A stretch of DNA of 64,000 bases. Origin: Xiphophorus maculatus. Lineage: Eukaryota; Chordata; Actinopteri; Cyprinodontiformes; Poeciliidae. Numbering within the stretch: position 1 is the first letter of the stretch; each line of letters begins with the position of its first letter. The notes under the pieces are model-generated. The model was not told where the DNA came from. It saw only the letters and a program-made list of their open reading frames with translations, and made no database searches. Positions 55,601 to 64,000 of the stretch are shown in pieces. Both the position numbers and the translations under genes were made by a program. The DNA is taken from positions 31,495,245 through 31,559,244 of the forward strand of contig NC_036447.1 of the NCBI RefSeq assembly GCF_002775205.1. Reading direction: 5' to 3'.

Positions 55601-58600
55601 AAAATACATTTTCTAAATGTGATTTAAACTGAACTGCATATCTGGCTACAGTTCATTTTAAATCAATTTAAATCTGATACATTCCACTACACTGAAATAT
55701 AGCTTCGTTAATTGGACCTGTTCACATTCATCATTAAATCTTTAGAGTGTCATTGAAATGTTGTTGTAACATAAATAAGCTAATGATAATCCAATAAAAA
55801 TAATTCCAAGGTAACAATTTTATTAGAAATCAAGTCCCATCTGTTAGAACCATAAAATCTACCCTCGTGACCATTTAAACTATCAAAACCCCGAGTTTAT
55901 GAGGAAATTATTTCAAGTTGCATTTTCATTTAAATTATTCCTGCTGATATTTTTATCCCCTAAGCTTTCATTAGCAAACTAATGAATAGCTAATAGAACT
56001 AAATAGAACATTACACATACTGTAAGAAAATATTTATTTAAAATAGCTACATTCAATGTATAATCTGAAGGCACCCAGCAGGAATCGTGTTCTGTGGAAC
56101 ATTTTGGTGCTATCAGTCTCTGGTGCTTCTGTAGCCGGTCAACATGAAGTGGATGAGACTTGTTGTCCAAGATGACCTGTATCTTGGACAGAGTCCTTCT
56201 CTCTGACACCACTGTCAGGACGTCCAGCTTCACTTCAGTGCAGCAACGTCACTAGCCTTGCTTATCAATCTGTTCAGTCTATTGGTATCCTCCACCCTCA
56301 GCCTGCTGGTTCAGCACACCACAACATACAGGATGGCACTGGCAACCACAGACCCATTTAACATCCTGAGCAAAGTCCAGCAGATGATTAAAGATCTCAG
56401 CCTTCACAACACAAGGATGAAGATGCCTCTGCACAGGAAGTAGAGGCAACTTTGGCCCTTCCTGTATATAGCTTTGGTGTTCTTGATCCAGTCCAGTTTA
56501 TTATCAATGTGGAATCCAAGATATTTATAATGCTCCACAATGTCCACCCTAACCCCTGGATGGAAACTGGGGTCACAGGCATCCTGGTGCTCCTCCTCAG
56601 ATCCACCACCAGTACCTTGGTCTTTATCACATTGAGCTGCAGGTGATTCAGCCCACACTATGTGACAAAGTTGCCCACAGCAGCCCTGTACTCATCATCT
56701 TCACTAATACAACTTCCAGCTGAGTCATCTGAGAACTTCTGTAAAAGACAGCGACACAAGTACAATAACTGAAGTCAGTTTCATAGAGGATAAAAGACAG
56801 CCCCTTGTGGGGCCCCTATGCTGCTGACAACAGTGTCGCAGGTGCACAAACTGTTGTCTGCCAGTTCACAGTTCATGGACTTTGGACTGGCTGTCCACAT
56901 GTAGACTGTCTGGACTGGACAATCTAGAGCTGGCAGAAATGTGGACTATCTGGATCATCAGATAGTCCACAGTCTGATGTGGGTGGTCAACACCACCTAC
57001 AGCACCTGTAGTCCTTGGAGTCACAGGGACGGTGCATCTTTGGCACCAGAACAATGCAGTATGTTTCGATATGAAGGAAAACTGCACAGAGCTGGATAGC
57101 ACAGGAGTTCACACCAGCGGGGCCTCAGCCTTGCCAGGGTGGAGTCTCACCAGCTGGTTTCTATGGTGATGTTTACTGTAGAGGTGACCAGTTGAGGGGT
57201 GATGGGTGGAGAGTAGAATAATGGGGAAGGAAGTGTTAAAGTGAGATGAAAGACTTTGTGGAGGGGTAGGGGAAACCTTTACCTGGTAAAGAGGCCAACA
57301 ATGAAATAAAAACTATTTAAAATAACTAAACTTCTGGCATTCACACTGGAACAATAGAATCATGTATGCTGAACAATGAAAGAAATTTCACTGAATTAAT
57401 TAATTTTTCTGAATTTCTCTTTTCACTTGGGTAGACATGTTTTTATTAACTGAATTTTATTCAATGTCATTTATTAAAACTGTCATTCATTTGACAATAG
57501 TCTTAGAATCTGTTGTGGAAAAAAACTCTTGGATAAATGGACAAAATACAAAATAAAATCGAATTTAAGAAATCTGTGTGATTGTAAAATATGTTACTAC
57601 TCTGTGACCATACCACTCTAAAAAGTGAGGAAAAAATTATTTTCTCTTTCTACCTTTTTCAATATGTGCTTGTAGTCAAGATTCATCAGTGGATTTGGTG
57701 GAACAGAGAATATTGTTGAAAATCTGAACCAGAACCAAACCTCTGTTACAGAGATCAACTAACGGGATCTGCTACAATTTAGATTAGCTTTCACACATTA
57801 TAAAGTGTGAAATCCTTTATAATCCTTTTAGAATAGAATAGAATAGAATTCAACTTTATTGTCATTGCACTGTCACAAGTACAAGCAACGAGATGTAGTT
57901 TTCATCTATCCAGAAGTGCTCTACGAGATATAAATATTTATTTACAGATGTACAAGACTATGTATGTATGGACTATAAGGGGTTATAGCAAGAGATATAG
58001 ATATTGTGTATAAATATACTAAATATGGGAGCTATATGCACAGATTATACAGATTATAATTTTTTTACACTGAATTTTGAGTGAAAGAGCAAGTTATGGT
58101 GAAATGTGATCACCATAATTTGTAGATTGTTTTTACATCTTGAAATTTCAAGCAACTGTTGCAGGTCAGGTGCTCCTCTACAATAAAAGCAAGAGGAATA
58201 TTGTTTAGCACAAATGTTTGTTCTTTTGTTTACCTGGAAATGTAATTGTTGTCTCCGCCCCTTAATTAGTCCTGGCCATGCTTTAAAAGCCAGGTGGTTT
58301 GAATCAGAGGGGTGGCTCCCTCTTGTTTGGAATGTTTGTCATGTAATGTGCAAAGGACGGATATAAAGAAAAGTTTAGAGCTCTATAATGGCTGGACTTG
58401 TCTGATTTTGGACCGCAAACCAACATTGTGGTGTCAGGAGTGGGATGCGACGCTGATGTCCGGATAAGAGCTAATTATGGGTCCAAAGCAGCAGACAAAA
58501 GGCCTCAAAGTGGCAGACGCAGCTCCAGTGGAGGATGCAGAGCAGGATGGAGCTACAGGCCAGCCGACTTTGCAGTGCAGTGTTGAAACTACGTCTGTGG

Positions 58601-60903
58601 ACATGAACAGTATTTCTGCCATGTTGGAAAGATGTCTCCAGTTCCAGAGTGACTTTGTTGACAGATGGGACAAAGAAGAGTGTAAGCAAGAAAGGAGATG
58701 GCACCAGATGCAGGTTGAAATTAACAATCTAAGAGATGATCTGGAGAAGCAGCAGAAAGCTGAAGCTCAAGCAGGCCCCTCATCAGAAGCAGATGGCAGA
58801 CCAGCTTCTTGGCATCAATCTAGAGGTGAGCCAGTACAAAGAGCATGGACTCAATCTGATATTCCAAAGTTTGAGGAGGGAGATGACATTGAACAATACC
58901 TAACAACCTTTGAAAGGTTAGCAATGGCATACCAGTGGCCTGAGAGAGACTGGGCAGTAAGGTTGGTACCGTCGATTTATTAAAAACTTTTCTGCTAGAG
59001 CAGCTCCTCTTTCTGACCTCACTGGGACATCAAAGGTAAAAATTGTGTGGGGAGAACAGGAGAGGGCCTTCCAGGATTTGAAGCAGGCACTGTGTCAAGA
59101 ACCTGTACTACAGAGCCCAAACTTCACTTTACCCTTCACAGTTCAGACCGATGCATCTGCCAGGGGAATTGGTGGGGTTCTTTTGCAGGGAGAAGCAGAG
59201 AAGAAACCAGTTGCCTACATTAGTAGGAAGTTGTTTCCGCGAGAGACCAGATATTCGGCAGTGGAACTGGAGTGTCTGGCTATCAAATGGACAATTGACT
59301 CTCTCAGATATTATCTTTTGGGGCGAGAGTTCACTCTTGAGACTGACCATCGGGCACTGAAATGGTTGGAAGTCATGAAAGACACAAACAGTCGCATAAC
59401 ACGATTGTTCCTGTCTCTTCAACCTTATCGATTTAAGATGGGCTACATTCCAGGAAAAGAGAACACAGTTGCAGACTTTTTGTCTCGCTGTGAACCACAG
59501 CGAGTCTCCTGAAGGGGAGAGAAGTGTGAGGGATTTACCCCCCCCCCCTCAACAGGTGTTGTTGTTTTTTTGTGCTTCCTGTATTGTTGCTTTATTTAAT
59601 ATTTTGTTTTGATCATCCTCTCTTTCCTTTGAGGTCATGTGCTGCCATGGAGGCGCGCCCATGAGCAGTGATGCCTAGGACCTGGTGTTTCCAATTTACC
59701 TTACTGAGAAGGTCCATTCTTTGAGAAGGAGAGATGTTTTATTTTTTGTTTGGTCCCAGCTTATTTTTGTTTGTGTTAAATTGTTAGTTGTAATTCTGTG
59801 AATATTTGTTTAGGAATATTGTTTAGCACAAATGTTTGTTCTTTTGTTTACCTGGAAATGTAATTGTTGTCTCCGCCCCTTAATTAGTCCTGGCCATGCT
59901 TTAAAAGCCAGGTGGTTTGAATCAGAGGGGTGGCTCCCTCTTGTTTGGAATGTTTGTCATGTAATGTGCAAAGGACGGATATAAAGAAAAGTTTAGAGCT
60001 CTATAATGGCTGGACTTGTCTGATTTTGGACCGCAAACCAACGCTCATCTCTTAGTTGCAAAGGGAAAACAGAAACAGTTTATCTTTCATCTTGATAAAT
60101 TGCATTAGTGTGGGTTTAAACAGGATTACAACATGACTATGCTCAGACTTCTAAAGATGTCTAAATGTGGCAGAAACGTTTTATTAGGATTGTTAGGCAT
60201 AAATTTGGATCACATCAAGCAGACTAACAATGTCTGATTTTTAAAGTGTTTTTTTTTTTTTTTTTTTTTTATTAGGACAGGACATACAGGGTAATTGGAC
60301 AATGATTGTAGAACAGGTTAATACTCTCATAACTACCAATACAATTACAACATTTTACCCAAGCGTGAAACAATAATGAGCAATAAGGACATGTAGTTGA
60401 GAATGTTTAGAGGTTCACAAAGTGTAGAAATCTTGTACATTTAAATCAGCATTTATCCTTTTAGATTTTCTAAAAATAAAAATACAAAGGCTGCAAGGAC
60501 TTCTGAAGAAGATCCACAATGTAATATCTTTGATTAAGATGTTAACATGATCTACTTTTTATACTATAAGTGCGGTTTAAAAAGTGTTATACATACCCTT
60601 CGATAATTCAGCATTGTCCCAAAAAATGGGACAGGTTTAGGACCAGAGATACCTAATTTCTTGAAAGTTCCATAAGGCCAGTAGGCATACCTGTGGATAA
60701 ATAAGGCTGAAAAATTATGTGTGAAGTAAAGACAGAAGTAGTCATTTCTGAGCGGAAGAGAATAGAACAAATGTCAGTTTCAGAATCAAATAACTGAAAG
60801 AAATAAATAGATCAATACTCATTAACACTCACACAAGGAGGAGTGTGACAAAGGCAACCAGCAGAGTCCATGTCTCAGCGGAGAAGTACAAGAAGTAACC
60901 CAT
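49605..60903 (-). CDS. cyp3a: cyp3a cytochrome P450, copy 1 (complete, 13 exons)
   Basis: Thirteen exons on the minus strand with coding lengths 71, 94, 53, 100, 114, 89, 149, 128, 67, 161, 227, 163 and 78 nt, total 1,494 nt (497 residues plus stop). This matches the 13-exon CYP3A layout. Residues 1-25 give an ER membrane anchor ([12 protein letters not shown], then [11 protein letters not shown]). Proline hinge [10 protein letters not shown]-helix oxygen-binding AGYETSSSS near residue 303; ExxR as ESLR near 362; PERF near 416-419; haem loop [14 protein letters not shown] with Cys442 as thiolate ligand. Predicted role: NADPH-P450 reductase-dependent oxidation of steroids and xenobiotics on the ER face in liver and gut. 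Intron 2 (55443-60596) is swollen by a LINE and a Gypsy element. All key residues are intact. I cannot assign the exact CYP3A member. Confidence 0.95.
50013..50175 (-). CDS. cyp3a: cyp3a copy 1 exon 12, haem-binding loop
   Basis: Encodes [20 protein letters not shown] then [20 protein letters not shown]. Cys442 is the axial haem ligand. 163 nt. Confidence 0.98.
50310..50536 (-). CDS. cyp3a: cyp3a copy 1 exon 11, ExxR and K-helix
   Basis: Encodes [20 protein letters not shown] (ExxR), [17 protein letters not shown] and [16 protein letters not shown]. 227 nt. Confidence 0.97.
50960..51115. repeat. TC-rich and TATA-rich simple repeats
   Basis: Runs of CTCTCT, CTTT and ATATAT in cyp3a intron 10. 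No gene content. Confidence 0.85.
51882..52396. repeat. two inverted copies of the dispersed repeat seen in radil intron 9
   Basis: AAAGATAATCTGTGAAAAG at 51889 reads outward on the plus strand; its counterpart CAAAGATTATCTGTCTC at 52310 reads in reverse. Both carry the CCAATCAGAACC / GGGTCT phrases, giving a 0.5-kb foldback structure. Confidence 0.5.
52448..52608 (-). CDS. cyp3a: cyp3a copy 1 exon 10, I-helix
   Basis: Encodes [20 protein letters not shown] (oxygen-activation Thr in AGYET) and [16 protein letters not shown]. 161 nt. Confidence 0.97.
52687..52753 (-). CDS. cyp3a: cyp3a copy 1 exon 9
   Basis: Encodes [13 protein letters not shown], followed by a variable hydrophilic loop. 67 nt, ends phase 1 before GTGAGA. 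Confidence 0.95.
52851..52978 (-). CDS. cyp3a: cyp3a copy 1 exon 8
   Basis: Encodes [20 protein letters not shown] and [19 protein letters not shown]. 128 nt. Confidence 0.94.
53311..53459 (-). CDS. cyp3a: cyp3a copy 1 exon 7
   Basis: Encodes [30 protein letters not shown] and [12 protein letters not shown]. 149 nt. Substrate-recognition region of the family. Confidence 0.95.
53551..53639 (-). CDS. cyp3a: cyp3a copy 1 exon 6
   Basis: Encodes [20 protein letters not shown] and GEALELK. 89 nt, donor GTAGGA. Confidence 0.93.
54562..54650. repeat. cluster of three perfect palindromes in cyp3a intron 5
   Basis: Stem 1: 54562-54577 with 54583-54598 (16 bp). Stem 2: 54598-54609 with 54618-54629 (12 bp). 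Stem 3: 54610-54626 with 54633-54649 (17 bp). Stems 2 and 3 share bases, so they cannot form together. Confidence 0.9.
54995..55108 (-). CDS. cyp3a: cyp3a copy 1 exon 5
   Basis: Encodes [20 protein letters not shown], then [19 protein letters not shown] (helix C). The start at 55108 (acceptor CAAAAG) gives the family length of 114 nt. A nearer CTAG acceptor would give only 101 nt and break the frame. Confidence 0.9.
55195..55294 (-). CDS. cyp3a: cyp3a copy 1 exon 4
   Basis: Encodes [19 protein letters not shown] and [13 protein letters not shown]. 100 nt. Confidence 0.95.
55390..55442 (-). CDS. cyp3a: cyp3a copy 1 exon 3
   Basis: Encodes [18 protein letters not shown]. 53 nt, acceptor TTAG, donor GTGAGT. 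Separated from exon 2 by a 5.2-kb intron. Confidence 0.94.
56070..56760 (-). mobile_element. LINE (L2/Rex-like) RT 3'-region fragment in cyp3a intron 2
   Basis: The minus strand reads [20 protein letters not shown] and [18 protein letters not shown], matching the conserved YKYLGVHLDNxLDW and YRKGQSRLYFLR text of fish LINEs. Frameshifts divide it. Non-functional. Confidence 0.7.
57826..57960. mobile_element. LINE/SINE tail-like repeat
   Basis: Repeated AGAATAGAAT, then TCAACTTTATTGTCATTGCAC, a common 3'-tail wording of fish non-LTR elements. A similar phrase (ACTTTATTGTCATTGCACAG) occurs at 10510 in radil. Confidence 0.45.
58194..58424 (+). repeat. left LTR (5'-truncated)
   Basis: Identical to the last 231 bp of the right LTR. 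Contains GGATATAAAGAAAAG, a TATA-like promoter candidate. Confidence 0.85.
58477..58983 (+). pseudogene. gag-like open frame of the Gypsy element (truncated)
   Basis: 168 codons. The N-terminal part is polar, with a coiled-coil-like [17 protein letters not shown] stretch. The C-terminal part has [20 protein letters not shown], the start of a retrotransposon gag domain. It stops soon after the deletion junction near 58968, so capsid and zinc knuckle are lost. Not expected to make particles. Confidence 0.7.
58970..59512 (+). pseudogene. pol remnant: RT end and RNase H of the Gypsy element
   Basis: In another frame from gag. It has the RT thumb text [17 protein letters not shown], then RNase [29 protein letters not shown] and [11 protein letters not shown] (the D, E, D catalytic set). 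It ends [18 protein letters not shown] and a stop at 59510-59512. Integrase is absent. Confidence 0.85.
59525..60042 (+). repeat. right LTR (about 518 bp)
   Basis: Begins TGTGAGGGATTTACC right after the polypurine tract and ends CGCAAACCAAC. The first part has a C9 run and T-rich sequence absent from the left side. Confidence 0.75.
60597..60690 (-). CDS. cyp3a: cyp3a copy 1 exon 2
   Basis: Encodes [20 protein letters not shown] and [11 protein letters not shown], the proline-rich hinge and first sheet. 94 nt. Confidence 0.95.
60833..60903 (-). CDS. cyp3a: cyp3a copy 1 exon 1, membrane anchor
   Basis: The ATG is at 60903-60901. Encodes [16 protein letters not shown] and a leucine-rich run; donor GTGAGT. 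71 coding nt, the family value. A TATA-like box lies about 60 bp upstream. Confidence 0.92.
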
Positions 60904-60956
60904 CTGTCCTCTCAGTGGAAGTATCTGTCTCTGTGACACCGAATGTCACCACCTGT

Positions 60957-61075
60957 ACCTTTTATCTCCTGCTGCACTGATCTGTTGCGCAAGATGAAGT
61001 GTGTGAAAGTTAAACCAATAGTAGCGAGGTTGGTAGGTTTGCCCAAACGGTTTTCCAGTTCGATCTGCGAACTTT
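60957..61075 (-). promoter_or_regulatory. cyp3a: cyp3a copy 1 proximal promoter
   Basis: Reading upstream from the ATG on the minus strand: a TATA-like GATAAAAGG near 60966-60958; a perfect palindromic C/EBP-type site TTGCGCAA at 60985-60992; and an inverted pair of nuclear-receptor-like half-sites, AGTTCG-5-CGAACT, at 61057-61073, overlapping CAAAGTTCG, which resembles an HNF4 half-site. C/EBP, HNF4 and PXR/CAR control of vertebrate CYP3A is established; the individual sites here are inferred. Confidence 0.45.
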
Positions 61076-61136
61076 GAGAATGTTTCAAGCTGACACTCAC
61101 TGAGAGCGTCTGTAGTCAGAACTCTGACTATAATAA

Positions 61137-61225
61137 TCCATCCATCCATTTTCTGTACACCCTTGTCCCTAGTGGCATCGGGAGGGCTGCTGGTGCCTAT
61201 CTCCAGCAAACGTTTTTGGCGAGAG
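61137..61225. mobile_element. Rex/RTE-like tail repeat fragment
   Basis: ATCCATCCATCCATTTTCTG and CATCGGGAGGGCTGCTGGTG are common fish repeat phrases. About 90 bp, upstream of the cyp3a promoter. Confidence 0.45.
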
Positions 61226-62087
61226 GTGGGGTTGACTATAATAATAATAATAATAATAATGGAGGTTGGGTTACTGTCTGTCTGTCTACATGTGCCTTTG
61301 TTTTGTCTTTTGTGAAATCTCTGAATACAATCTAAATTATGAGGGCCACTTTCAACAGTTTTACTGTGTATATGCTGGAGAAAAGCAGAAAATCTGTTTT
61401 TAATGCCACTTTTTCTCAGTTTGTTTTTAAGATTTCTAGTTTTCTACTGTACTCATTCAGACATGCCCAGTCATGCTATTGGATTTATGAGTAGCAGAAA
61501 CTGCTTTTATTGTTTTTCCTGGAAAATCAAATGATGCCAGAGAGTGACCAGTTATGTAACTCTTAAGGGAGGGAATAGATGATCGGTGCCCACAGTTGAA
61601 TTCAAAGTACAACCCCCCCCAAGCTCAACAGATTTGGATATGCCATATCAGTCATGGACCTTTTGGGTTTTTTTTTAACTGAAACATGGTTTCTTCTTAT
61701 CTCATTTATCTCCATATTTGTTTTGTAAGTATTTTTGTGATCAAATAAGTTGTGCTCACTCTGAATATCAATACTCTTCAAAATATATGCATCAAAAATG
61801 TTATTGCCATGAAAATAAGTTACACTTGCTGTACTGCATCAGGTCCAGGTATATGGCCACACTGTGGCCATTTGAGAAGTTGGGGATGTCATTAAACTAA
61901 CCTGATGTAACCTCAAAACTATATAAAAAAACACAGATTTGAAACATATTCCAGTCTTTATTAAACTATGACAAAGTTAAGATAATAAAGCTGCATGAGT
62001 CTCTCACAAGATTTGTGAGTAGGCATAATTAAACAGAAATCCTGAACTCAGGGATAAATAAAATATTTTTAAACTAAACTATATATA
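61226..62087. other. spacer between cyp3a copies
   Basis: An (ATA)n run at about 61234-61260 and otherwise AT-rich unique-looking sequence. From about 61915 it resembles the region 3' of cyp3a copy 1 (near 48890), so the duplicated block begins about there. Confidence 0.5.
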
Positions 62088-62869
62088 CACTATATTGCCA
62101 AAAGTATTTGCTTACTCATTAAAAATCATAAGTGTTCCCATTGGTTCCAGGGCCAGATGTGTATAAAATTAAGCACCTAGGGATGCAGACTGTTTTTACA
62201 TTTGTGAAAGAATGGGTAAATCTCAGGAGCTCAGTGAATTCCAATGAATTTCAGGAGCTGGGCTTGGCCCCTTAGTTCCAGTGAAAGGAACTACATATAC
62301 CAAGACATTTTAGACAATTCCACTCTCCCAGCTTTGTGGGAACAGTTTGGAGCTGGCTACTTCCTCTTCCAACATGACTGTGCAGCAAAGGTTTGTTGAT
62401 GTTCACAAGATTGACATCAGCAAACCATTGACCAACACAATGCCACACATGCTGTCTGCCGTCTGTCCAGACCCAGGAGGCTATCAAATATGAGAATTTT
62501 CCCACTCAAGTCAGATACAGTCAAGCTGATAACCTGGCAGCTTGTGCAGCTATCCGGGTGGCTGATGTCAGATGATCTTGGAGGTGAACATGTTGGATGT
62601 GAAGGTCTTGGGCTGGTGTGGATACATGTGGTCTGCAATTGTGTGGCCAGTTGAATTCTCTGAAATGCCTTTGGACAGGAATGTGTGAACTTGTGGTAGA
62701 GGAATGAGCATTAAATTCACAAGCAATAGCTCTAGTTGACATTCCTCCAGTCAGTTTGCCAATTGCAACATCTGTGGCATTGTGCTGTGTTCTAAAGCAG
62801 CACAATGCAGTGGTATTTTACTGTGATCAGTCTATAGTACATCTGTACACTGTTTATTGGCAACACAGT
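62088..62869. mobile_element. composite Tc1-like debris between cyp3a copies
   Basis: Starts CACTATATTGCCAAAAGTAT after TA, with GAATGGGTAAATCTCAGGAG and GGCTTGGCCCCTTAGTTCC from one Tc1 family on the plus strand. Then 62805-62521 on the minus strand reads GGMSTRAIACEFNAHSSTT and THREFNWPHNC-like text, the DNA-binding part of another Tc1 transposase. Broken. Confidence 0.6.
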
Positions 62870-62887
62870 TTAAAAATATTTTTCTCT

Positions 62888-63025
62888 CAGTTCAGCATAT
62901 AAAGAAAAAGGGACTTACAATGCTATAGGCTTAACTGAAAAATTCAGTTATAGGAAAGGAATGTAAACTTCACCAAATAAACATTACAATTTGATTTAGA
63001 TATATTTCATAAGCTGGAAAAATCA
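62888..63025 (-). pseudogene. remnant of another cyp3a 3' end (3' UTR up to the stop region)
   Basis: The segment repeats, with divergence, the sequence just downstream of both cyp3a stops: compare CATATAAAGAAAAAGGGAC here with CATATAAAGAAATAGGGAC at 49428, and AATTTGATTTAGATATATTTC here with AATTTGATTTAAAAATATTTC at 49572. It reaches the point matching the stop codon (GCTGGAAA) and then stops resembling the gene. I infer a leftover from an older tandem duplication or an unequal crossover point. Confidence 0.55.
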
Positions 63026-63214
63026 TATATATCCAAATACACATTATTACATATAGAAAAACAGGGACAGAAAATAAAGCTCATTGATTAAGTTGTATTA
63101 TAAGCGCTATATAAGATGTATCATTATACAACAAATTCATTTATGGGAAGGGAATATAAATTTCAGAAAATAAACTTCACAATTTGATTTAAAAATATTT
63201 CTTCAGCTGGAAGG

Positions 63215-63292
63215 TTAGGAGCGAGGGATCAGCTTCAGCTGGATGGGTCTTTTGGGTGCCAGCAAACCCTGGACATCCATCTCAAATGGGAT
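63215..63292 (-). CDS. cyp3a: cyp3a copy 2 exon 13
   Basis: Same 78-nt terminal exon as copy 1, ending LIPRS and TAA, with one synonymous difference. Confidence 0.93.
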   Translation of the reverse strand: MPFEMDVQGLLAPKRPIQLKLIPRS

Positions 63293-64000
63293 CTGGTAGG
63301 AAATTCAATGTGCAGAGAGAAAAATGTGTGAACTGAATAAGCAATGCAAAGAACAGCTTGGCCATTTAATTCAAACATTGTAAAAAAAAAGAAAAGAAAA
63401 AAGCTATACTAGTCTAGAGAAACCTTATAGTAAAAGAACAAGAGACAATGAAATGAAGATCAGTATGAATTACTGTGCAAAGCTCAGTGTTAAGCAGAGT
63501 CTTCAAACTTTGGATGGACAAAAATAAGTGTCATATTGTTACGTAACACTAAAAACCTACCCATAAGCTTCCTCATGTAGCCTGAAAGAGGAGCAATATG
63601 CAGAGTTAATCTGTAATCTCACCTCAGTCTCTCTACACACAGAGAAGCTGTACTGCTGCAGGATCTCCACCACTGCCAGTTTCATCACCACTAGAGCAAA
63701 CCTCATCCCAATGCAGTTCCTTGGCCCTAACCCAAAAGGCATGTATGTGTATGGATCAATGTCCTCCTTGTTTTTCTTGCTGAATCTGATGCAAAAAATA
63801 CAATATACACATAAATATGTAACCAAAAGTATTCATACTAGCAGCAGACTTCTGCAGATGATACGCAGCAATGTGCATTTTTCTTCCTTATTTAGTGGTA
63901 GTTGTTCATTCCTTCTTACCTCTCAGGTTTGAATTTCTCTGGTTCTGGCCATATCTCAGGGTCCCGGTGCAGGGGCCATGTGGGGACCAGGATAACCATG
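63215..64000 (-). CDS. cyp3a: cyp3a cytochrome P450, copy 2 (3' end only, cut by window edge)
   Basis: Exon 13 is 63215-63292, exon 12 is 63623-63785, and exon 11 begins its 3' end at 63920 and runs past 64000. Every boundary lies exactly 13,610 bp from the equivalent in copy 1, and introns as well as exons are nearly identical by eye (about five single-base changes from 63170 to 64000). The only coding change I see is synonymous (CGA to CGC before the last Ser). The haem loop [14 protein letters not shown] is intact, so this looks like a functional tandem duplicate. The rest lies outside the window. Confidence 0.93.
63623..63785 (-). CDS. cyp3a: cyp3a copy 2 exon 12, haem-binding loop
   Basis: 163 nt, identical in protein to copy 1, including [15 protein letters not shown]. 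Confidence 0.96.
63920..64000 (-). CDS. cyp3a: cyp3a copy 2 exon 11 (partial)
   Basis: The 3' 81 nt of the ExxR exon, ending EPEKFKPE plus two bases before GTAAGA. Cut by the window end. Confidence 0.93.

Larger units (their letters stand above)
58194..60042 (+). mobile_element. internally deleted Gypsy-type LTR retrotransposon in cyp3a intron 2
   Basis: Direct repeats at 58194-58424 and 59812-60042 are identical over 231 bp by eye. A primer-binding-like TGGTGTCAGGAGTGGGAT follows the left copy, and a polypurine tract (GAAGGGGAGAGAAG) precedes the TG start of the full right LTR at 59525. Inside are a gag-like frame and a pol remnant with RNase H only; protease, most of RT and integrase are missing. 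The left LTR has lost its first 287 bp or so. It is antisense to cyp3a and cannot be autonomous. Confidence 0.85.

Noticed and set aside
57650..57740. Minus-strand block with AG and GT ends reading [19 protein letters not shown]
   Set aside because: Looks exon-like, but cyp3a already has all 13 exons with exact family lengths and this lies inside intron 2. No recognisable family. RNA-seq would decide.

Overview
The window is vertebrate nuclear DNA, almost certainly from a ray-finned (teleost) fish. Genes are split into many short exons with GT-AG introns. The spaces between them are full of fish-type Tc1/mariner elements and MITEs, hAT-like MITEs, Rex/L2/RTE-like LINE fragments, a Gypsy LTR element and long simple repeats. 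I cannot name the species.

Three protein-coding loci account for nearly all coding sequence. (1) Positions 4844-23355, plus strand: the last 16 exons of radil (Ras-associating and dilute domain protein, a Rap effector). The exons with the N-terminal RA domain must lie before the window. (2) Positions 27486-41178, minus strand: a complete nine-exon foxk1 coding region (661 codons plus stop) with an FHA domain, a forkhead domain and a CpG-rich first exon. radil and foxk1 converge, their stop codons about 4.1 kb apart. (3) Positions 49605-60903, minus strand: a complete 13-exon cyp3a cytochrome P450 gene (497 codons plus stop). The 3' part of a second, nearly identical cyp3a copy (exons 13, 12 and part of 11) starts at 63215 and runs off the right edge, exactly 13,610 bp from the first.

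Layout: 1-4843 is upstream or intronic sequence of radil with LINE and Tc1-like debris. 4844-23355 is radil. 23356-27485 is the convergent 3'-UTR and intergenic zone. 27486-41178 is foxk1. 41179-49604 is intergenic and holds a 2.8-kb hierarchical repeat (43930-46720) and a decayed Tc1 element. 49605-60903 is cyp3a, whose 5.2-kb intron 2 holds a LINE piece and an internally deleted Gypsy element with identical LTR segments. 60904-63214 is the cyp3a promoter, Tc1 debris and a remnant of another cyp3a 3' end. 63215-64000 is cyp3a copy 2.

The three loci do not form one pathway: radil acts in Rap/integrin adhesion, foxk1 is a transcription factor, and cyp3a is an ER monooxygenase. I saw no undescribed gene system. 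The most interesting signals are the UG-repeat 3' splice sites in radil, including a 54-unit TG repeat beside a 38-nt exon; a repeat carrying five copies of a CRE / GC-box / ETS-like module; and the sharply bounded identity of the two cyp3a copies.
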